This document shows positions 42,852 to 55,900 of a stretch of DNA of 64,000 nucleotides, piece after piece. The position numbers and the translations under genes are program-made. The DNA is from CAYOUV01 sp963790075. GTDB lineage: Bacteria > Chloroflexota > Anaerolineae > Anaerolineales > Villigracilaceae. Where the stretch lies: contig CAWBNG010000009.1 in assembly GCA_963790075.1 (NCBI GenBank), positions 265,908-329,907 of the forward strand, given 5' to 3'. Every line of letters starts with the position of its first letter. Position 1 is the stretch's first letter. Under the pieces are notes generated by a model. The model searched no databases and was not told where the DNA came from. It saw only the letters and a list, made by a program, of their open reading frames with translations.

Positions 42852-43145
42852 ATGACTACTCAGGTTAGTATCGGTCAGGTTAAGCGCGACATTTCCGAAT
42901 TGGTCAACCGGGTCACTTATGCCGGTGAGCGCATCATCCTCACTTCTCGCGGCAAGCCCAAAGCAGCCCTGATCAGCATGGACGATTATGACCAGCTGCT
43001 CAAGAGTGAGAAGCGCGCCACAGACGTGCAAAAATGGCTGGTCGAGACCCGCGCGCTCTCCAACAAAATCGAAAAACGCCGCGGCAAGCCGGTGGACGCA
43101 GACATCATTCTGGATGCCTCCCGCCGTGACCTGGAAGAGCGATGA
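42852..43145 (+). CDS. Phd/YefM-family antitoxin
   Basis: 97 residues from the ATG at 42852 with TAGGAG upstream. 'TTQVSIGQVKRDISELVNRV' and 'AGERIILTSRGKPKAALISM' are typical of Phd/YefM DNA-binding antitoxins. It overlaps the PIN toxin (43142-43145). The pair lies between Tad genes on the opposite strand. Confidence 0.88.
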   Translation: MTTQVSIGQVKRDISELVNRVTYAGERIILTSRGKPKAALISMDDYDQLLKSEKRATDVQKWLVETRALSNKIEKRRGKPVDADIILDASRRDLEER

Positions 43146-43590
43146 CCGACGACATCGTCGTGATTGATGCCAGCGTGGCGGTGAAAGCCGTTCTGCCGAT
43201 CCATTGCAGGGACACTGTCGGATCCTGGTGCAGACCTTTTCCAAATCGCAGCCCGCTGCCCCGGCGCTGTGGGCAAACGAAACCACTTCTGCCATAGCAA
43301 AGGCTGTCCATTTTGGCGAGATTACCGAAAGCGAAGGACGTCAGGCGTTGGAACGGCTCCAGGAACTTGGCGTACGCCTGTTCATCCCAGATGCCAGCCA
43401 AAACCACGCGGCTTTCGATTGGACCCTGCGCATGAAGCGCGCCTCAGCCTACGACAGCTACTACCTTGTCCTGGCGCAGGCGCTGGAGTGCGATTTCTGG
43501 ACAGCTGACCGACGATTGTTCAATACCTTGAAGGATGATCGCCTGGTCTGGTTACATTGGATCGAGGAACTTGCACCCTTGAACGAATAA
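43142..43590 (+). pseudogene. PIN-domain (VapC-like) toxin with frameshift
   Basis: The N-terminus 'DDIVVIDASVAVKAVLP' carries the first catalytic Asp of the PIN fold; the rest ('ALWANETTSAIAKAV', 'AYDSYYLVLAQALECDFWTA', 'DRRLF') with the other acidic residues is one frame over, from about 43200. Adding one G near 43197 (CCGA to CCGGA) would restore the full frame. As given, the toxin is inactive, or the base is a sequencing error. Confidence 0.75.
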
Positions 43591-43660
43591 TCCAGACATC
43601 CTGGCAAAGGCTACTGGCCGGTGATATTTCTACAAGCCGCCGGCCGTTCTCTTTGCCTGG

Positions 43661-43849
43661 CTATCCGCCGCCCATCAAGCCGGCCACGCGCTGGAACAGG
43701 CTGATCAAGGCGTCACGGAAGATCGCAATTACGATCAATACTGCCACCAACAGCCCGGCCAGGATGGTGCCGAACTCGGCCGAGCCCTGGCCTTTCTGGC
43801 TCAGACGTGAGAGCGGGGTGAAGGGTGAAAAAATCTTTTTCTTGAACAT
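43661..43849 (-). CDS. Flp-type pilin
   Basis: 62 residues. 'KGQGSAEFGTILAGLLVAVL' is a Flp pilin/prepilin segment; the GGAGGTAACC before the ATG at 43849 is the same as before the TadE-like gene. It would form the thin Tad pilus after prepilin cleavage. It is also in frame with the gene upstream. Confidence 0.78.
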   Translation of the reverse strand: MFKKKIFSPFTPLSRLSQKGQGSAEFGTILAGLLVAVLIVIAIFRDALISLFQRVAGLMGGG

Positions 43850-44455
43850 GGTTACCTCCATATGGTCAAAGAATTGGCCAACCAAAATCAACGCTGACGG
43901 ACTGCCGGGACTTCGATCAGGTACCAGCGGTCCGAACTCGAGTGGTTCACCGAGCAATGCCTGCCAGACCTGCGCTGCTTCCAGGTCGAAGAATGTCCCA
44001 GCAGTGATGATGGACAGTTCGTAAATGGAGGTGCGCATTGGGTGAGTGCCCAGCAAGCCGACCTCCGCCCGCTGCAGGCGACTCCCGCCTTTTGGCCGAA
44101 TGGCCTGCCAGAAGCGCTCCGGCTGCAATGGGGTGACTACCAACCGGCGACCGTCTGCGCACTGGGCCACAATTGCCCGCGTTTCATCCTGGCGCCAGGC
44201 AGAAACAGAGACCACCTCAGGCGGAGCGTCCAGAATGTGGGCGGCAACCCGGTTCAACCAGGCACGCGGATCGTCTACCTGCACATCGCGGGCGGCGCGA
44301 GCGCGTTTCAAGCGCAGGTCCTGCTCCGCCCAACGTGCCGCTTGTTCGCGCAGGTCGTCGATAGCCTTGCGCTGGCGTTCGTTGCCCACGCTCAGCAGGG
44401 CGCCGAAGAAGATCACCGCGGCTATAACCGATATTGCAATAATGGTATCGAGCAT
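43661..44455 (-). CDS. Unknown Tad-locus membrane protein reading in frame into the pilin
   Basis: The frame from 44455 starts with a membrane helix ('MLDTIIAISVIAAVIFFGAL') and a helical, charged region ('RKAIDDLREQAARWAEQDLR'), then a small alpha/beta domain. It has no stop before the pilin start at 43849: the residues between them translate the pilin's ribosome site. So one 264-residue fusion or, more likely, a missing stop by a one-base change. The first part is unassigned. Confidence 0.6.
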   Translation of the reverse strand: MLDTIIAISVIAAVIFFGALLSVGNERQRKAIDDLREQAARWAEQDLRLKRARAARDVQVDDPRAWLNRVAAHILDAPPEVVSVSAWRQDETRAIVAQCADGRRLVVTPLQPERFWQAIRPKGGSRLQRAEVGLLGTHPMRTSIYELSIITAGTFFDLEAAQVWQALLGEPLEFGPLVPDRSPGSPSALILVGQFFDHMEVTMFKKKIFSPFTPLSRLSQKGQGSAEFGTILAGLLVAVLIVIAIFRDALISLFQRVAGLMGGG

Positions 44456-44478
44456 AGTGTTTCCTTTCGTGGTTGTGG

Positions 44479-46258
44479 TTATGCGTGCTTTCCGAAGATG
44501 CCGTCCAGGGTTTTTCCCAGGCGGCGCAGCGCCTGCGGGCGCGGGTCTGAAAGACTGGCCGAGGCCAGGGCAAGCAGCAGCCCTACCAGTCCAAGTGCCG
44601 GCCAGAAGGTAAGCGATCGCGAGGCTGGGGGTGATGGCACGTGCGGAACCGGCGTCGATGCAAGGGCCGCCTGCGGTGATGGTGTCTCTAGCGTTTCACG
44701 CTGCGGGGTAGGAGACGGTCTTGGGGTAGAGATCTCGATATTATTCAGGAGGGGCGAAGGAGTTGCAACCGGCGAGGGCACGGAGGTGGGCGGCAAAGGG
44801 ATCAATACCGTCCCCGTGGCGCGCCCGCTATTGCCGAAGCGATCCCAGGCTTCGAGCGTGACCCGGTACTGCCCTGGCGGGGCGAGCGTGCCGTCCCCGA
44901 GCCGACGGTCCCATAGAAACTCGGTCGGCAATTGTCCCGGGGGGTATTCGAACCTGCGTGCCGGCCAGCGACCCTGCGGGTCGGAGATCACCAGGCGGGC
45001 GCCGCCAAGCGGGATCAGGCGCGGATGGATGCTGAGCGGCACGCTTTCCCAGATCATCCAGGTATTGGGCAGTTCCACGTGCGGTGGGGCGTTGGCGACC
45101 ACCAGCGTCACCCGGGCGGTGGACTCGCGATTGCCGGCCCGGTCCCGGGCGCGCGCCAGGATCGGGTAGCGTCCGTTGGGGACGCCGGTCGTGTCCCAGG
45201 TGTAGGACCAACTACCGCTCTGATCCAGCTCTAACGGCTGCCAGGTCCGGCCGTTGTCGAGCGAGAACTCGGCCGCAGCCAGCCCGCTGGTAGCATCGGA
45301 AGAGCTTCCGGTCAGAGTGAAGCGGCCGGAGACCGTCGTGGTCGACCCATCAGCTGGGGAAGTGAAGGTGGATTGGGGTGGCTGGCTATCGACCCGGATC
45401 GAACGCGAGGCGCTGCTCTCGTTCCCGGCCTGATCGAAGACGCGCACGTCCACCGCATGAATGCCGTCCCCCAGGTCGAGCGTCGCGCCCGCCCCCCAGC
45501 GCTGCCGTCCAGGCGAGTTTCGACCGCTGCCACACCAGAGAGAGCATCGGCAGCCTGGATGACAGGCTGACCGACGAACTGTACCAGCCGTTGTCTCCCT
45601 GCTGGCCGCTTACGCTCAGGTCGAGGTCTGGGGGTTGGGAGTCGCGCTTCCAACCAGCCGAGCCGGAAACGCTCCGGCCGCTGGCCGATTGGGCGGTATA
45701 GCTGGCAATCCCTGCCCCTTCAGGCAAAGGCAGGCTGCAACTCTGGCCGCAGGTGAAGGGGACGCCGTTCAAATCCCCGCTCAGGTTGACGGCATATCCT
45801 TGCGGGTCACTGACCGCCAGATCGAGCGCGGCGTTCTCTCGGCACCAACCGTTCTCGCCCCACAGGCTGCAAGACACCGATCCACTCAGGGTTGGGGGAA
45901 GCGGGGTCGGCGAGGGGGTTGGCGAGGGCGTAGCGGTGGGCGTGGCAGTCGGGGTAACTGTGGCCGGGTCCGGCTCAGGCTTGTCCGGCGTACAGGTGGC
46001 GTAGGCCAGGCAGCACCCCTGGCAATTCGGGTCAGACGGCGGGCAGACCGGGCAAGCCGGATCCCCCAACGGCTTCCAGCGGCTGCACACGGCGCACTGC
46101 GCTCCTACGCAAGTCGGCTGGGAGGCCAGGCTGAATAGCCCTACCGCCAGCAGGACCATCAGGAAGATCAGCAGGCTGGCTAGCAATCTTCGACTGATTG
46201 TTTCCTTCAAGCGCTGCAAGACTTTTTTCAACTTGATTCTCAACTTTTCATCAAGCAT
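44479..46258 (-). pseudogene. Ig-like surface protein of the Tad locus, broken by two frameshifts
   Basis: The start at 46258 gives a membrane helix 'LLASLLIFLMVLLAVGLFSL', a Cys-rich stretch, a Pro/Thr linker and an Ig-like domain ('DLDLSVSGQQGDNGWYSSS'). The frame changes near 45555 and again in a run of six G near 45500; the last frame continues 'DVRVFDQAGNESSASRSIRV' with two or three Ig-like domains, a Pro/Ser linker and a C-terminal membrane helix. If both were mended the protein would be about 590 residues. The G-run suggests an error or slip. Confidence 0.65.
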
Positions 46259-46263
46259 CAAGA

Positions 46264-46431
46264 TCAATAGCCCTGGAAATCGCGCAGTCCGAGGAGAAAA
46301 ATGACCACCACGATCAGGCCAAGCAATCCAACTCCTGCCAGCACAGCCAGGATGAAGGTTTCGATCCACTGCGGCATGGCGATCAAGACGCCGGCCGTCA
46401 ATCCAAGGCAAAACAAGGCCAGTTTGGGCAT
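46264..46431 (-). CDS. Small two-helix membrane protein
   Basis: 55 residues from the ATG at 46431 with AAAGGA upstream. Two hydrophobic segments ('LALFCLGLTAGVLIAM' and 'LAVLAGVGLLGLIVVVIFLL'). It is the first gene of the minus-strand pilus group and lies 5 bases before the Ig-like gene. Function unknown. Confidence 0.6.
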   Translation of the reverse strand: MPKLALFCLGLTAGVLIAMPQWIETFILAVLAGVGLLGLIVVVIFLLGLRDFQGY

Positions 46432-46452
46432 ATCAATCCTTTCCCTGATCAA

Positions 46453-46962
46453 TAGCTGTCAGCCAGGCTTAAGATCACACCTGTCGCCAGGCCAACGATG
46501 AACCCGAGAAAAACGATGGCAGTCATTCGCGTTCCAGCGATATAAAAAGCACCAGCTCTCATGGAAGTGTTCGTGTGAAAGAGACCGGAAAGGCTCTTTC
46601 AGCTGCTGACGAATCGACTTCCAGGCGCTGGTGCCTGGTGCTAACGTGTAATACTCTTAATTGAAGTTATCTTAGCATGCTCCTGCGAGCATGTCATCCA
46701 TTGCTTACACAAATCAGCCCATAACGAAAGAGGAACCCTAGCGTGTCGTCAAAGCAAGTGGCTCATTGGCAAGAGCTTCGCTCACCGGTTTCACATTTCG
46801 CCAACCTTGTATATACATACTTTATGATAATTTTCACTTGAATCGCGGACGATTTTTCTGTATACTTTTATCAGAATTAAGATCAAATCCGATTCTCGTC
46901 CAGGGGGCGAAAAACAACAACATGGCTCACCTGGATCACAGAAAACATTTGAGGAGGGAATC
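46453..46962. promoter_or_regulatory. 510-base divergent intergenic region with hairpins
   Basis: No gene seen. On the minus strand it is the leader of the pilus group and holds several stem-loops: GAAAGAG/CTCTTTC (46577-46600), CCAGGC/GCCTGG (46621-46638), ATGCTC/GAGCAT (about 46677-46692). It also has GCTGCTGACGAAT, a 13-base match to the hairpin leader at 25.4 kb. The plus-strand promoter of the RHS gene is at its right end. Confidence 0.5.
46838..46866 (+). promoter_or_regulatory. Sigma-70-type promoter of the giant RHS gene
   Basis: TTGAAT and TATACT with an exact 17-base spacer, about 97 bases before the start codon. GAGGAGGGA precedes the ATG at 46963. Confidence 0.65.
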
Positions 46963-49900
46963 ATGCACGCTTTCTTTGGGCGAAAAGCATTTGGAAAAAC
47001 CCTACATGCAGTGGGGGCCAAAACCATCAATGCAATCGTTTTAGCAGTGGTATTGTTGTCTAATGTAACAGGCGTTGCCAGGGTGAGCGCCGCACAAGGA
47101 TCCTCCCAACAAACACACAAAGCACCTGAAATTTTTGAGGGAAAGAACGATTTCCCACCCATAATTTTTACTCATTCTGAGCCGGAGATCGGCAGAGATC
47201 CTGAAGATGCGTCCACTAAACATTCTAATTTCGACCAAACTGAAAATTCCCCTACCAACACAGGTTTACTTCAAACGACAAGTTGCCAGACAAGTGGCGC
47301 TTTGGTTATCTCAAATGGAGAAACTTGTTCGTTGGAAGATGAAGCATACACATTTGACAGCATACTGATCCAAACTGGCGGAACACTCATTTTAAAGGGA
47401 AATTCGACGCTAAATCATGGTGTAACCATTTCATCAGGCAGCCTGGTTATCGAATCAGGTGGACTTGTCAGCGCGAACGGTCAGGGTTATCTTGGCGCTG
47501 CTGGGCCCGGGAAAGGCACCAATGGGACCGGGGCGAACAACCAGGCCGGCGGCGCAGGTTATGGCGGCCTTGGAGGAAGCGGATATGGGGGATACGCGGG
47601 TGGAACTGCTTACGGCGACGTTTACAACCCGGCTGAATTGGGGAGTGGTGGAGGTTCAGTAGGCTCAACCGCGGGTGGATCAGGGGGCGGGGCGATCCGG
47701 CTGGTGATTTCTGGCACACTGCAGGTCGATGGGATCCTCTCTGCCAATGGGAACGATGGAGGCCATACCAGCTTCAACGGCGCTGGCGGAGGTTCTGGGG
47801 GAAGCATCTGGGTCACCACCTTGAATTTCGCCGGGAGCGGCCAGGTCCGCGCCGATGGCGGCAGTGGCGGATCTTCCCTGTTCTATGGCAGCGGCGGCGG
47901 CGGCGCGGGTGGCCGGATTGCCATCGAAGTGAGCGGCGCCAAGACTTTCAATGGATTGGTTACGACTTTTGGTAGGGGCGGGAACCAGATCAGCGGCGGC
48001 GGAACGGTCTATTGGGCCGACGACGATCGTCTGGTGGTGGACAACAATTCACAGGCAGGTAGGCTGACGATCCTGCTCCCCGGAGACTATGATTTCGAGC
48101 ACATCGACCTGCTTCACAGAGGCGCTTTAAGGGTTCTGGGAACAGCCTCGACCTTGACGCTGGCCAATGGGGCGCTGGGGGGAGATGGGACCGGCCAGAT
48201 TGAGACCGAGGGGACAATCATCGCGCCGGCTGCCTTCGTGATCAGCGGAGCCACGATCAACTATTTCGAGAATTTTTCCGGTCCGACCGCTATCACCATC
48301 CAGTCCAATGGTTGCCTGTCGATGTCTTCCCCCTCAGCCTACCATACCGGCAGCTACAGCCTGCCGGATACAACCGTTGCCAGCGGCGGCACGCTCAAGC
48401 TGCTGTCCCCGGGGGATGGCGACACAGATTACACCGACGATCCTCCCCTGCAATTGAACATAAACAACCTGACGATCGAGGCGGGCGGATTGCTGACTGC
48501 TAACGGAAGCGGCTATCCGGGTATCGCTAATTCCAGCCGGGGACCCGGCGGTGGTGTGGCCGGGGGCGCCTCCACGGGTGGGGGCGGTGGCCACGGCGGA
48601 CCGGGGCAGAGTGCGGCAGGTGCCGGCGGGATTGCGTACGGCTCCGCAGCTCAGCCGGTGCTGCCCGGGAGCTCAGGCGGTGGCGGAGGCGATATCTATG
48701 GCAATCGAACCGCGGGGGGAGCCGGGGGCGGGGCGATGATGTTGATTGTCGGTGACACCCTGACGGTGGATGGAAGCATCACTTCGAACGGCGTCTCCGG
48801 CGGTTCACGGGGCGGCGGCGGCTCTGGGGGCAGCATCCTGATCGAAGCTGCCAACCTGCTCGGAAGTGGGAGCATTCACGCTGAGGGCAGCTCGGGAGTA
48901 GGTGGCGGCAGCGGCGGCGGGGGACGCATCGCGGTCTACACCGGCAACTCCAATCACACCATTTCGTTCTCTGTTTCAGGTGGTTCGGGCTGGGAAATTG
49001 GTGGGGAGGGCAGCATTTATCTCGATCAGCTGGACCTGTTAAACTCGACCCTGGAGATTTCGCCGTCCCAACAGACGGCAGACGGTACCAGCCTTGCCAC
49101 CCTGACTGTTACAGTACTCAACGTCGATGGTTATCCCATGCCGGGCAAACCAGTGGAGGTGGCAGTTTCATCCGGGTTTGGTTTGTCGATCAATGATCAG
49201 GCGGTGGGCAATAACGAGTATCTCTCCATCGGCGATACGGACGAAAACGGGCAGGTCGGCGCAACGCTGAAAACGACCAAAGCAGGTACCCGGACCCTCA
49301 AGGCGCGCAGCGGCCAGGAGCTGATTATGCAGCAGGCAAGCGTGGAATTCCTGCCTGGTGCTGTAAGCGCCGATCTCTCAAGCATCAGCGCCAGCCCCGG
49401 GCAGGTGCCGGCCGACGGAACTACGCCGGTGGCCGTCACGGTCATCGCCAGGGATGCATACAGTAACCTGATCCCAGGCGCTACGGTCGCGTTGCAGGCG
49501 AGCGGGAGTGCGGTCGTCACGCAACCATCCGGCCCGACAGACAACCAGGGTAGGGCCATCGGCAGCCTCAAGGATGCGGTCAACGAAAGCGTCACCGTCT
49601 CCGCGAGCGTGGACGGCGTGAGCCTGTCGCATACGGCCTCAGCCACCTTCAAGGGCGCAGACCTCAGTGTGACCCTGACTGCCCCTGCGGAAGCGCTGGC
49701 AGGGAATGCCATTCAGTACACTGTAAAAGTAAGCAACTCGAACTACCTTCAGGCGCAAAATACATCGGTACAACTCGATCTGCCATCTGGGGCGACTTAC
49801 GTCGGGACGAGTTCCCCGGTTGTCCCAAGCCAAAACGGGCAAAGCCTGACCTGGGACCTGGGCACAGTGGGTGCGGGAGCCGTTTCCACCTTTGCGGTTT

Positions 49901-52900
49901 ACGCCAAACTGGATGCCTCGCTGGCCGTCGGGACGGATCTCGCTGCCCAGGTGAGCGTATCGACCAGTTCCCCCGAGGAAAATCCGGCCAACAATACTGA
50001 CAGTACCCAGACTACGATTGTAGATGGATACGCTTTCAGCGCTTCGATTGCGCCTGCGAGCCACACTTTGGGGCAGGGGGCTCCGGTTTCCTTTGACATC
50101 ACCATAAAAAATATCGGGCTGCTGATCGGGCAATATGAGCTGACCGTCCCCGATCTCGACTCAGCCTGGTACTCGCTTTCCCCATCCAATGTAAGTCTGT
50201 CGCCAGGAGAAATCACCAAAGTTACGCTGAACGTCCAGGTAAACAGCTGCACGCCAACCGGCAGCCTGCCCTTTACCGTTAACGTCAGGAATCTGGTCAA
50301 CGATGGAACCAAGACGTTACCGGCCAGCCTGGATTTGCAATCCGGACCGGTTCTCTCCGGCCTTTCCCCCAATAGTGGGAGTACGTTGGGGTCGCGGGAC
50401 GTGACCGTCAGCTGGCGTTCCGACGTCGATTCTACGGGGGTATTGACCGTCTTCCCGGCCGGGCAACCGGACCAGGCCAGCACCTTTACCACCGAGAGCG
50501 GTACGGTCCATACGGTCGTTGTGCCGAACCTGGACCGCAACCTTACCTACGAGTGGTACGTGGAAAACACATCCTCCTGCGGTACAACAGCCAGCGCGCA
50601 CAGGCAGTTCACCGTGGGAAATGGCATCGTGTTTGTCAATCGCAGCCAGAACATCACGATCGATCGCGATTATGACCAGCGGGTCAATATCAGTGTCCGC
50701 AATGACGACAGCGCGCCTCACACCCTTACGACTTCGCTGACCAGTCCCTATGAGGATTTGATCGTCAATTTCGTTGGCAGCGGCAGCATAGACGAAACTA
50801 TCACTCTCCAGCCCGGGGAAACCCGGCAGGTCGAACTTGCCCTGCATGCCCAGGATACACAACTGCGCAGCTATGACCTGACAGCCGCTCTTGTAGCCGA
50901 CGAAAACGGGACACCCATTAATGACAATGCCACGCTGCATGTCACGGTCTTATCGGACGGCGATTTCACGATCGTGGAGGACGAAGCCGCTTTCGATCCT
51001 CTCACTCTGGGACGCACGTATGTTATTACGAATCATGGAAAACCAATTACCGATCTCTCACTAAAGGCAGTCGACCCGACCACCGGCGAACCGGCACGCA
51101 TCTTCCTGCAGCCCAGCGTCGACCACGCGCGCCTGGAGACGGGCCAGTCGATTCGCGTGGTCGCTTACCCAGTCTTTACGGAGGAAGACGCAAGCCAGCA
51201 AGCTTCGGCATTAGGCACTCCCCATTTGGCAGCAATCGGGAGTGGAGTGATCCCGATTGACTATACCTTAACTGGGACGGGCGCAGGCGTAACAAAAACG
51301 CAATCCGGTTCTACTTCCTGTCCATCAGGCAAGCAGATCTTTGCGGTGCAACTTGAAAATATGACCTGCACCTTCGAGACGAAAGATTGGTATTGCACCA
51401 ACAGGCCGGTTGTCAATACGCCCCTTTTGATTCCGGCCTTTATCGATAGTGCATCGATTGAAAGCGTCAACTTGAGTTTTGTCAACCAACCTCATTCGAA
51501 TGTAAGGCCGCATTCGGGGCAGATCAGCTTCAATGGTTATCAGGTCGCGTCGTTCAGCGATACAATTCCAACCGGCCAATACAGCGTCGATGTGCCTGCT
51601 TCCTATTGGAATGACGGTGTGGCAGGTAGTGTGGTCCAGAACATCGGCCTGGATACTCAACACCCGAATGGGGGTCATTACGTCAGTGCTGACCTGTTTA
51701 CCCTGCAGGTTGGCATCAGCCAGGCGACTACCTATGCCTGCGCCGACTCTGCGACCAGTGCTCGGCAGGCTGTTCTAAAAACTTACGATTGTTCAGTAAC
51801 ATCTATATTAGAATGGGGATCGTTTGTACAGGATGATGCCGTCGCTAACCTGGCTGATTGTGAAGATACCATGGAATGCCAGACAGGTGGAGCCAGTACC
51901 GGAACGCAAAAAAAAGGTGGGGATCCGATCAACACGCGCACGGGCACTTTCTCGTATACAAATGTTGATCTGACTTTGCCGACTTCAGCCGGGAATTTAC
52001 TCTTCCAACGTGCTTATTCTTCAGCTACAACAGTTAATTCTGAAAATATAATGGGGCCTGGGTGGACACATAACCACAATGCCCGCCTGATCTTCCCGGA
52101 CGATCTGGACGGAGAGACCGGTTTCGTAATCCTGCGCAGCGTGGTGGGGAATGAGTACCAGTTCAGGATTGAAGCAGATGGTACATATACAACTGCGCCA
52201 GGTGTGACTGCAACCTTATCCCACAATGGCAATACCTATACGCTCAAGACTTCGGCCCAGTCCACATTGATCTTCGGTGAGGACGGGAAACTGATGAGCC
52301 GGGCCGATGAGTTCGGACGGGCCTTTACTTATGCTTATGATACCAATGGAAAACTTACGCGTGTTAGCGCTGACCAAGGAACGCGTTATATAGACTTCTC
52401 TTACGACACCCAGGGGCGGATTGTTTCTGTTGCCGACCACAGCGGGCGACAGGTGCTTTTCTCTTACGATACTATGGGAAACCTGATCACCTATACCGAT
52501 GTTTTAGGCCAGACTTGGAACTATAGTTACGATTTTGATTCGCATATGACACAAGTCATTGATCCTTCTGGTACCAACATCGTGCAAACAGAATATGATT
52601 TACAGGGTCGTGCCTACCGACAGTTCGATGGAAATGGAAACCTGTTAGTAATGCTTGTCTACAACCCTGATGGAAGCACAACTGCTTACAATGCCCTTGG
52701 AAAGGTTGAAAACTATAACTATGACAACCGGAATGTGTTGACTGATGAAGCCAACCCTCTGGGCGCAATAACCAGCAAGACCTATGACTCCAATTTCCGC
52801 CCGGCTACGATCAAAGATCCGTCCGGCCAGACGACAACCCTGACCTGGAGCGTGGCCGGAGCCAACCTGACGCAGGTCGTGGACGCGGCCGGCGGCCAGA

Positions 52901-55900
52901 CCGACATCACCTATGATGCGTTGAACAATCCAACTTCGGTGGTCGATCCGCTTGGTTACTTGTCCACATACACATACGATGGGTCGTTGCTGACCGGCGC
53001 GGCCGACGCACTCGACAACCAGACAACCTATACGTATACGCCCGAAGGCTACCTGATTTCGGTTACCGATCCAAAGAGAGGAACGACCAGCTATACCTAC
53101 GACCAGTTCGGCCAGCGGACTTCCATGAACGATGCGCTGGGGAACGTATGGGGATATAGTTACGATTCCCTCGGCCGTCTTACCAATTTAACCGATCCTC
53201 TGGGACGGGTGACCCACAACGAATATGATGCGGCTGGCCGCCTGGTACGCTCAACCCGCAATTACGATCCGGCGCGCCCGCAGAACGACCAGAACCAGTG
53301 GAATATTGTCACGGAATACGCCTACGATGTGCGCGGGGACCAGATCTCGGTCACTGACACCTATGGACGCACTACATCTTATGAATATGACGATTTTGGT
53401 ATGTTGATCCGCACCATCGACCCGGCGGGCAACGTCAACACCAACACCTATAACGCAGCCGGGCAACTGATTTCCACAACCGACCCGCTGGGACGTGTCA
53501 CATCCTATGAATACGATGCCGCCGGGCAGTTGGTGAAGACCACCAACCCATTGGGAAACGTCACCCACACAACTTACAACCCGGATAGCACCGTTGCCAG
53601 CACGACCGATGCGCTGGGACGTGTCACGCGTTACCAATATGACGAACTGAAGCGAGTCGTGGCTGTCACTGCTCCGGGTGGCGGCGTAACGCGCAGCGAA
53701 TACGATGCAGCCGGGAACATGGTCGCTTCGATCGACCCGTTGGGCAACCGCACCACTTACGAATATGACGCGCTGGGCCGTCTGATCAAACAGACCGACC
53801 CGTTGAATGGCGTGACAGAACACTTCTACGACGAGGTTGGGAACCGTATCCAGAGCATCGACCCGCGCGGCAACGCGACCACCTATACCTATGATGACGC
53901 CAATCGCCTGTTAGCTGTGACTGATGCGCTTGGGAACATCACCAGTTACGAGTACGATGACCTGGGTCTCCGGACGGCTATCGTGGATGCGAATGGCAAC
54001 CGCACCACCTACTCCTATGACGCCCTGGATCGTGTCGTGACCGTTACCGATCCGTTGGGGCGCACGACGACCACGGCTTACGATGCCCTCGGGCAGGCAC
54101 TCTCCCGCATGGATTCCAACGGGGTGGTGACTACCTTCGAGTACGATTCCCTGGGCCGCCTGACCAGCCGGACCGATCCCTTGGGCGGTGTGACGACATT
54201 AGTATACGATGCGGTTGGCAACCAACTGAGCGTGACCGATCCGAACGGGCACGTCAGCAGCACGTCCTACGACGCGCTCAACCGACCGGTCTCAATGACC
54301 GACCCGCTGGGCAATGTCACCAGCACGAGTTACGATGCAGCCGGACAGGTGATTACAACCAGTGATGCGCTGGGAAACGTTACTTCGTTTGGTTATGACG
54401 CCGCCGGACGGCAGACGTCCGTGACCGACCCATTGGGCAACCTTACCCAGAATACATACGACTCGGCTGGTCGCCTGGTGAACGTGACCGATGCGAACGG
54501 GGTCGTCACCCATTTCGAATACGATGCCCTGGGCCGCCTGATCGCTGTGGTCGAGAACTACCGACCCGGCTTCCAGCCCACCGCCGAGATCAACGTGCGC
54601 ACCGAGTACAGCTACGATGCCAACGGCAACCGCCTGACAATCACCGACGCCAACAATCATGTCACCACGTTCACCTATGATGTACTCAACCGCTTGCACC
54701 AGGAATCCGATCCGCTGGGGGACACCTGGCAATATGGCTATGATGGGGTAGGGAATTGTGTCTCCGTCTACGATGCCAACCATGTTCTGACTACCTATAC
54801 CTTCGACGCAGCCAACCAGTTGACGGACATCGACTATCCGGGCACAAGCGAAGACGTTTCCTTCACCTACGATGACGCCGGGCGGCGCGCCTCCATGACC
54901 GATGGCCTGGGGACGACGACCTGGACCTATGATGACCTCAATCGGCCCATCACTATCAGTGACCCATTTGGAGCGACGGTTGGTCACAGTTACGACGCGG
55001 TTGGCAACCGTACCGGTTTGGCCTACCCGGACGGAAATTCTGTGTCGTATTCCTACGATCCTGCCAATCGCCTGACGGGTGTCACGGATTGGAACGACCA
55101 GACCACGCAATACACCTATGACCCGCTGGGCCGTTTGCTGAACGTCTTGCGCCCGAATGGGGTGGATTCCGCCTACACATATGATGTGGCCGGACGCCTG
55201 CTGGCTTTGCAGCACGCCTCCACAGAGGCGACCTTGTCCTCCTTCCAATATGCGTATGACAACGTCGGCAACCGCACGCAGGCCATCGAGACCACCCAGA
55301 CCGGAGGGACTGGACCGACCGTCCAGGTGACGGTCACCGAAACAAGTGGCCTGCCGATGGCCGGGAAGACCGTATACGTCTTCAACGGGGACACCTACAC
55401 CGGATACAACCGGGTTACGGATATTAATGGTCAGGCTTCCATCACCTTACCTGAGGGCTCTTATCGCTTCCGCGTGGACGTGGACGGCACGCAGTTCTGG
55501 TCGGGCGTTGCGAACCACTGTACCATCGGCCAGTGCGCCAGCGTCATGATCAGCGTGCCCGAAGCGGTGCTGGTCAGCGTGCGCGACACCGACGGGGCGC
55601 CTAAAGCAGGGCTGAAGGTTTACGCCTTTGATGGGACCACTTACACCAACTTCAGCGCCACGACCGATGCTTCCGGGCAGGTATCTTTGCGCCTGCCGGA
55701 AGGAAACTATCGCTTCCGCGCGGATATCAACGGCACGCAGTTCTGGAGCGGCGAGAGCAACCACTGCGCCGTGCCCGGCTGCACCATCGTCTCCATCGAC
55801 GTGAGCGTGCCGGTCGTGGTGCGTGTCCTCGATGACCTGGATATGCCGCTCAGCGGCGTGAACGTCTACGCCTTCGATGGGGATACTTACACCAACTTCA

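Noticed and set aside
42789..43295. Long 5' extension of the TadE-like frame
   Set aside because: It is antisense to the Phd and PIN genes; a clear ribosome site precedes 42788.
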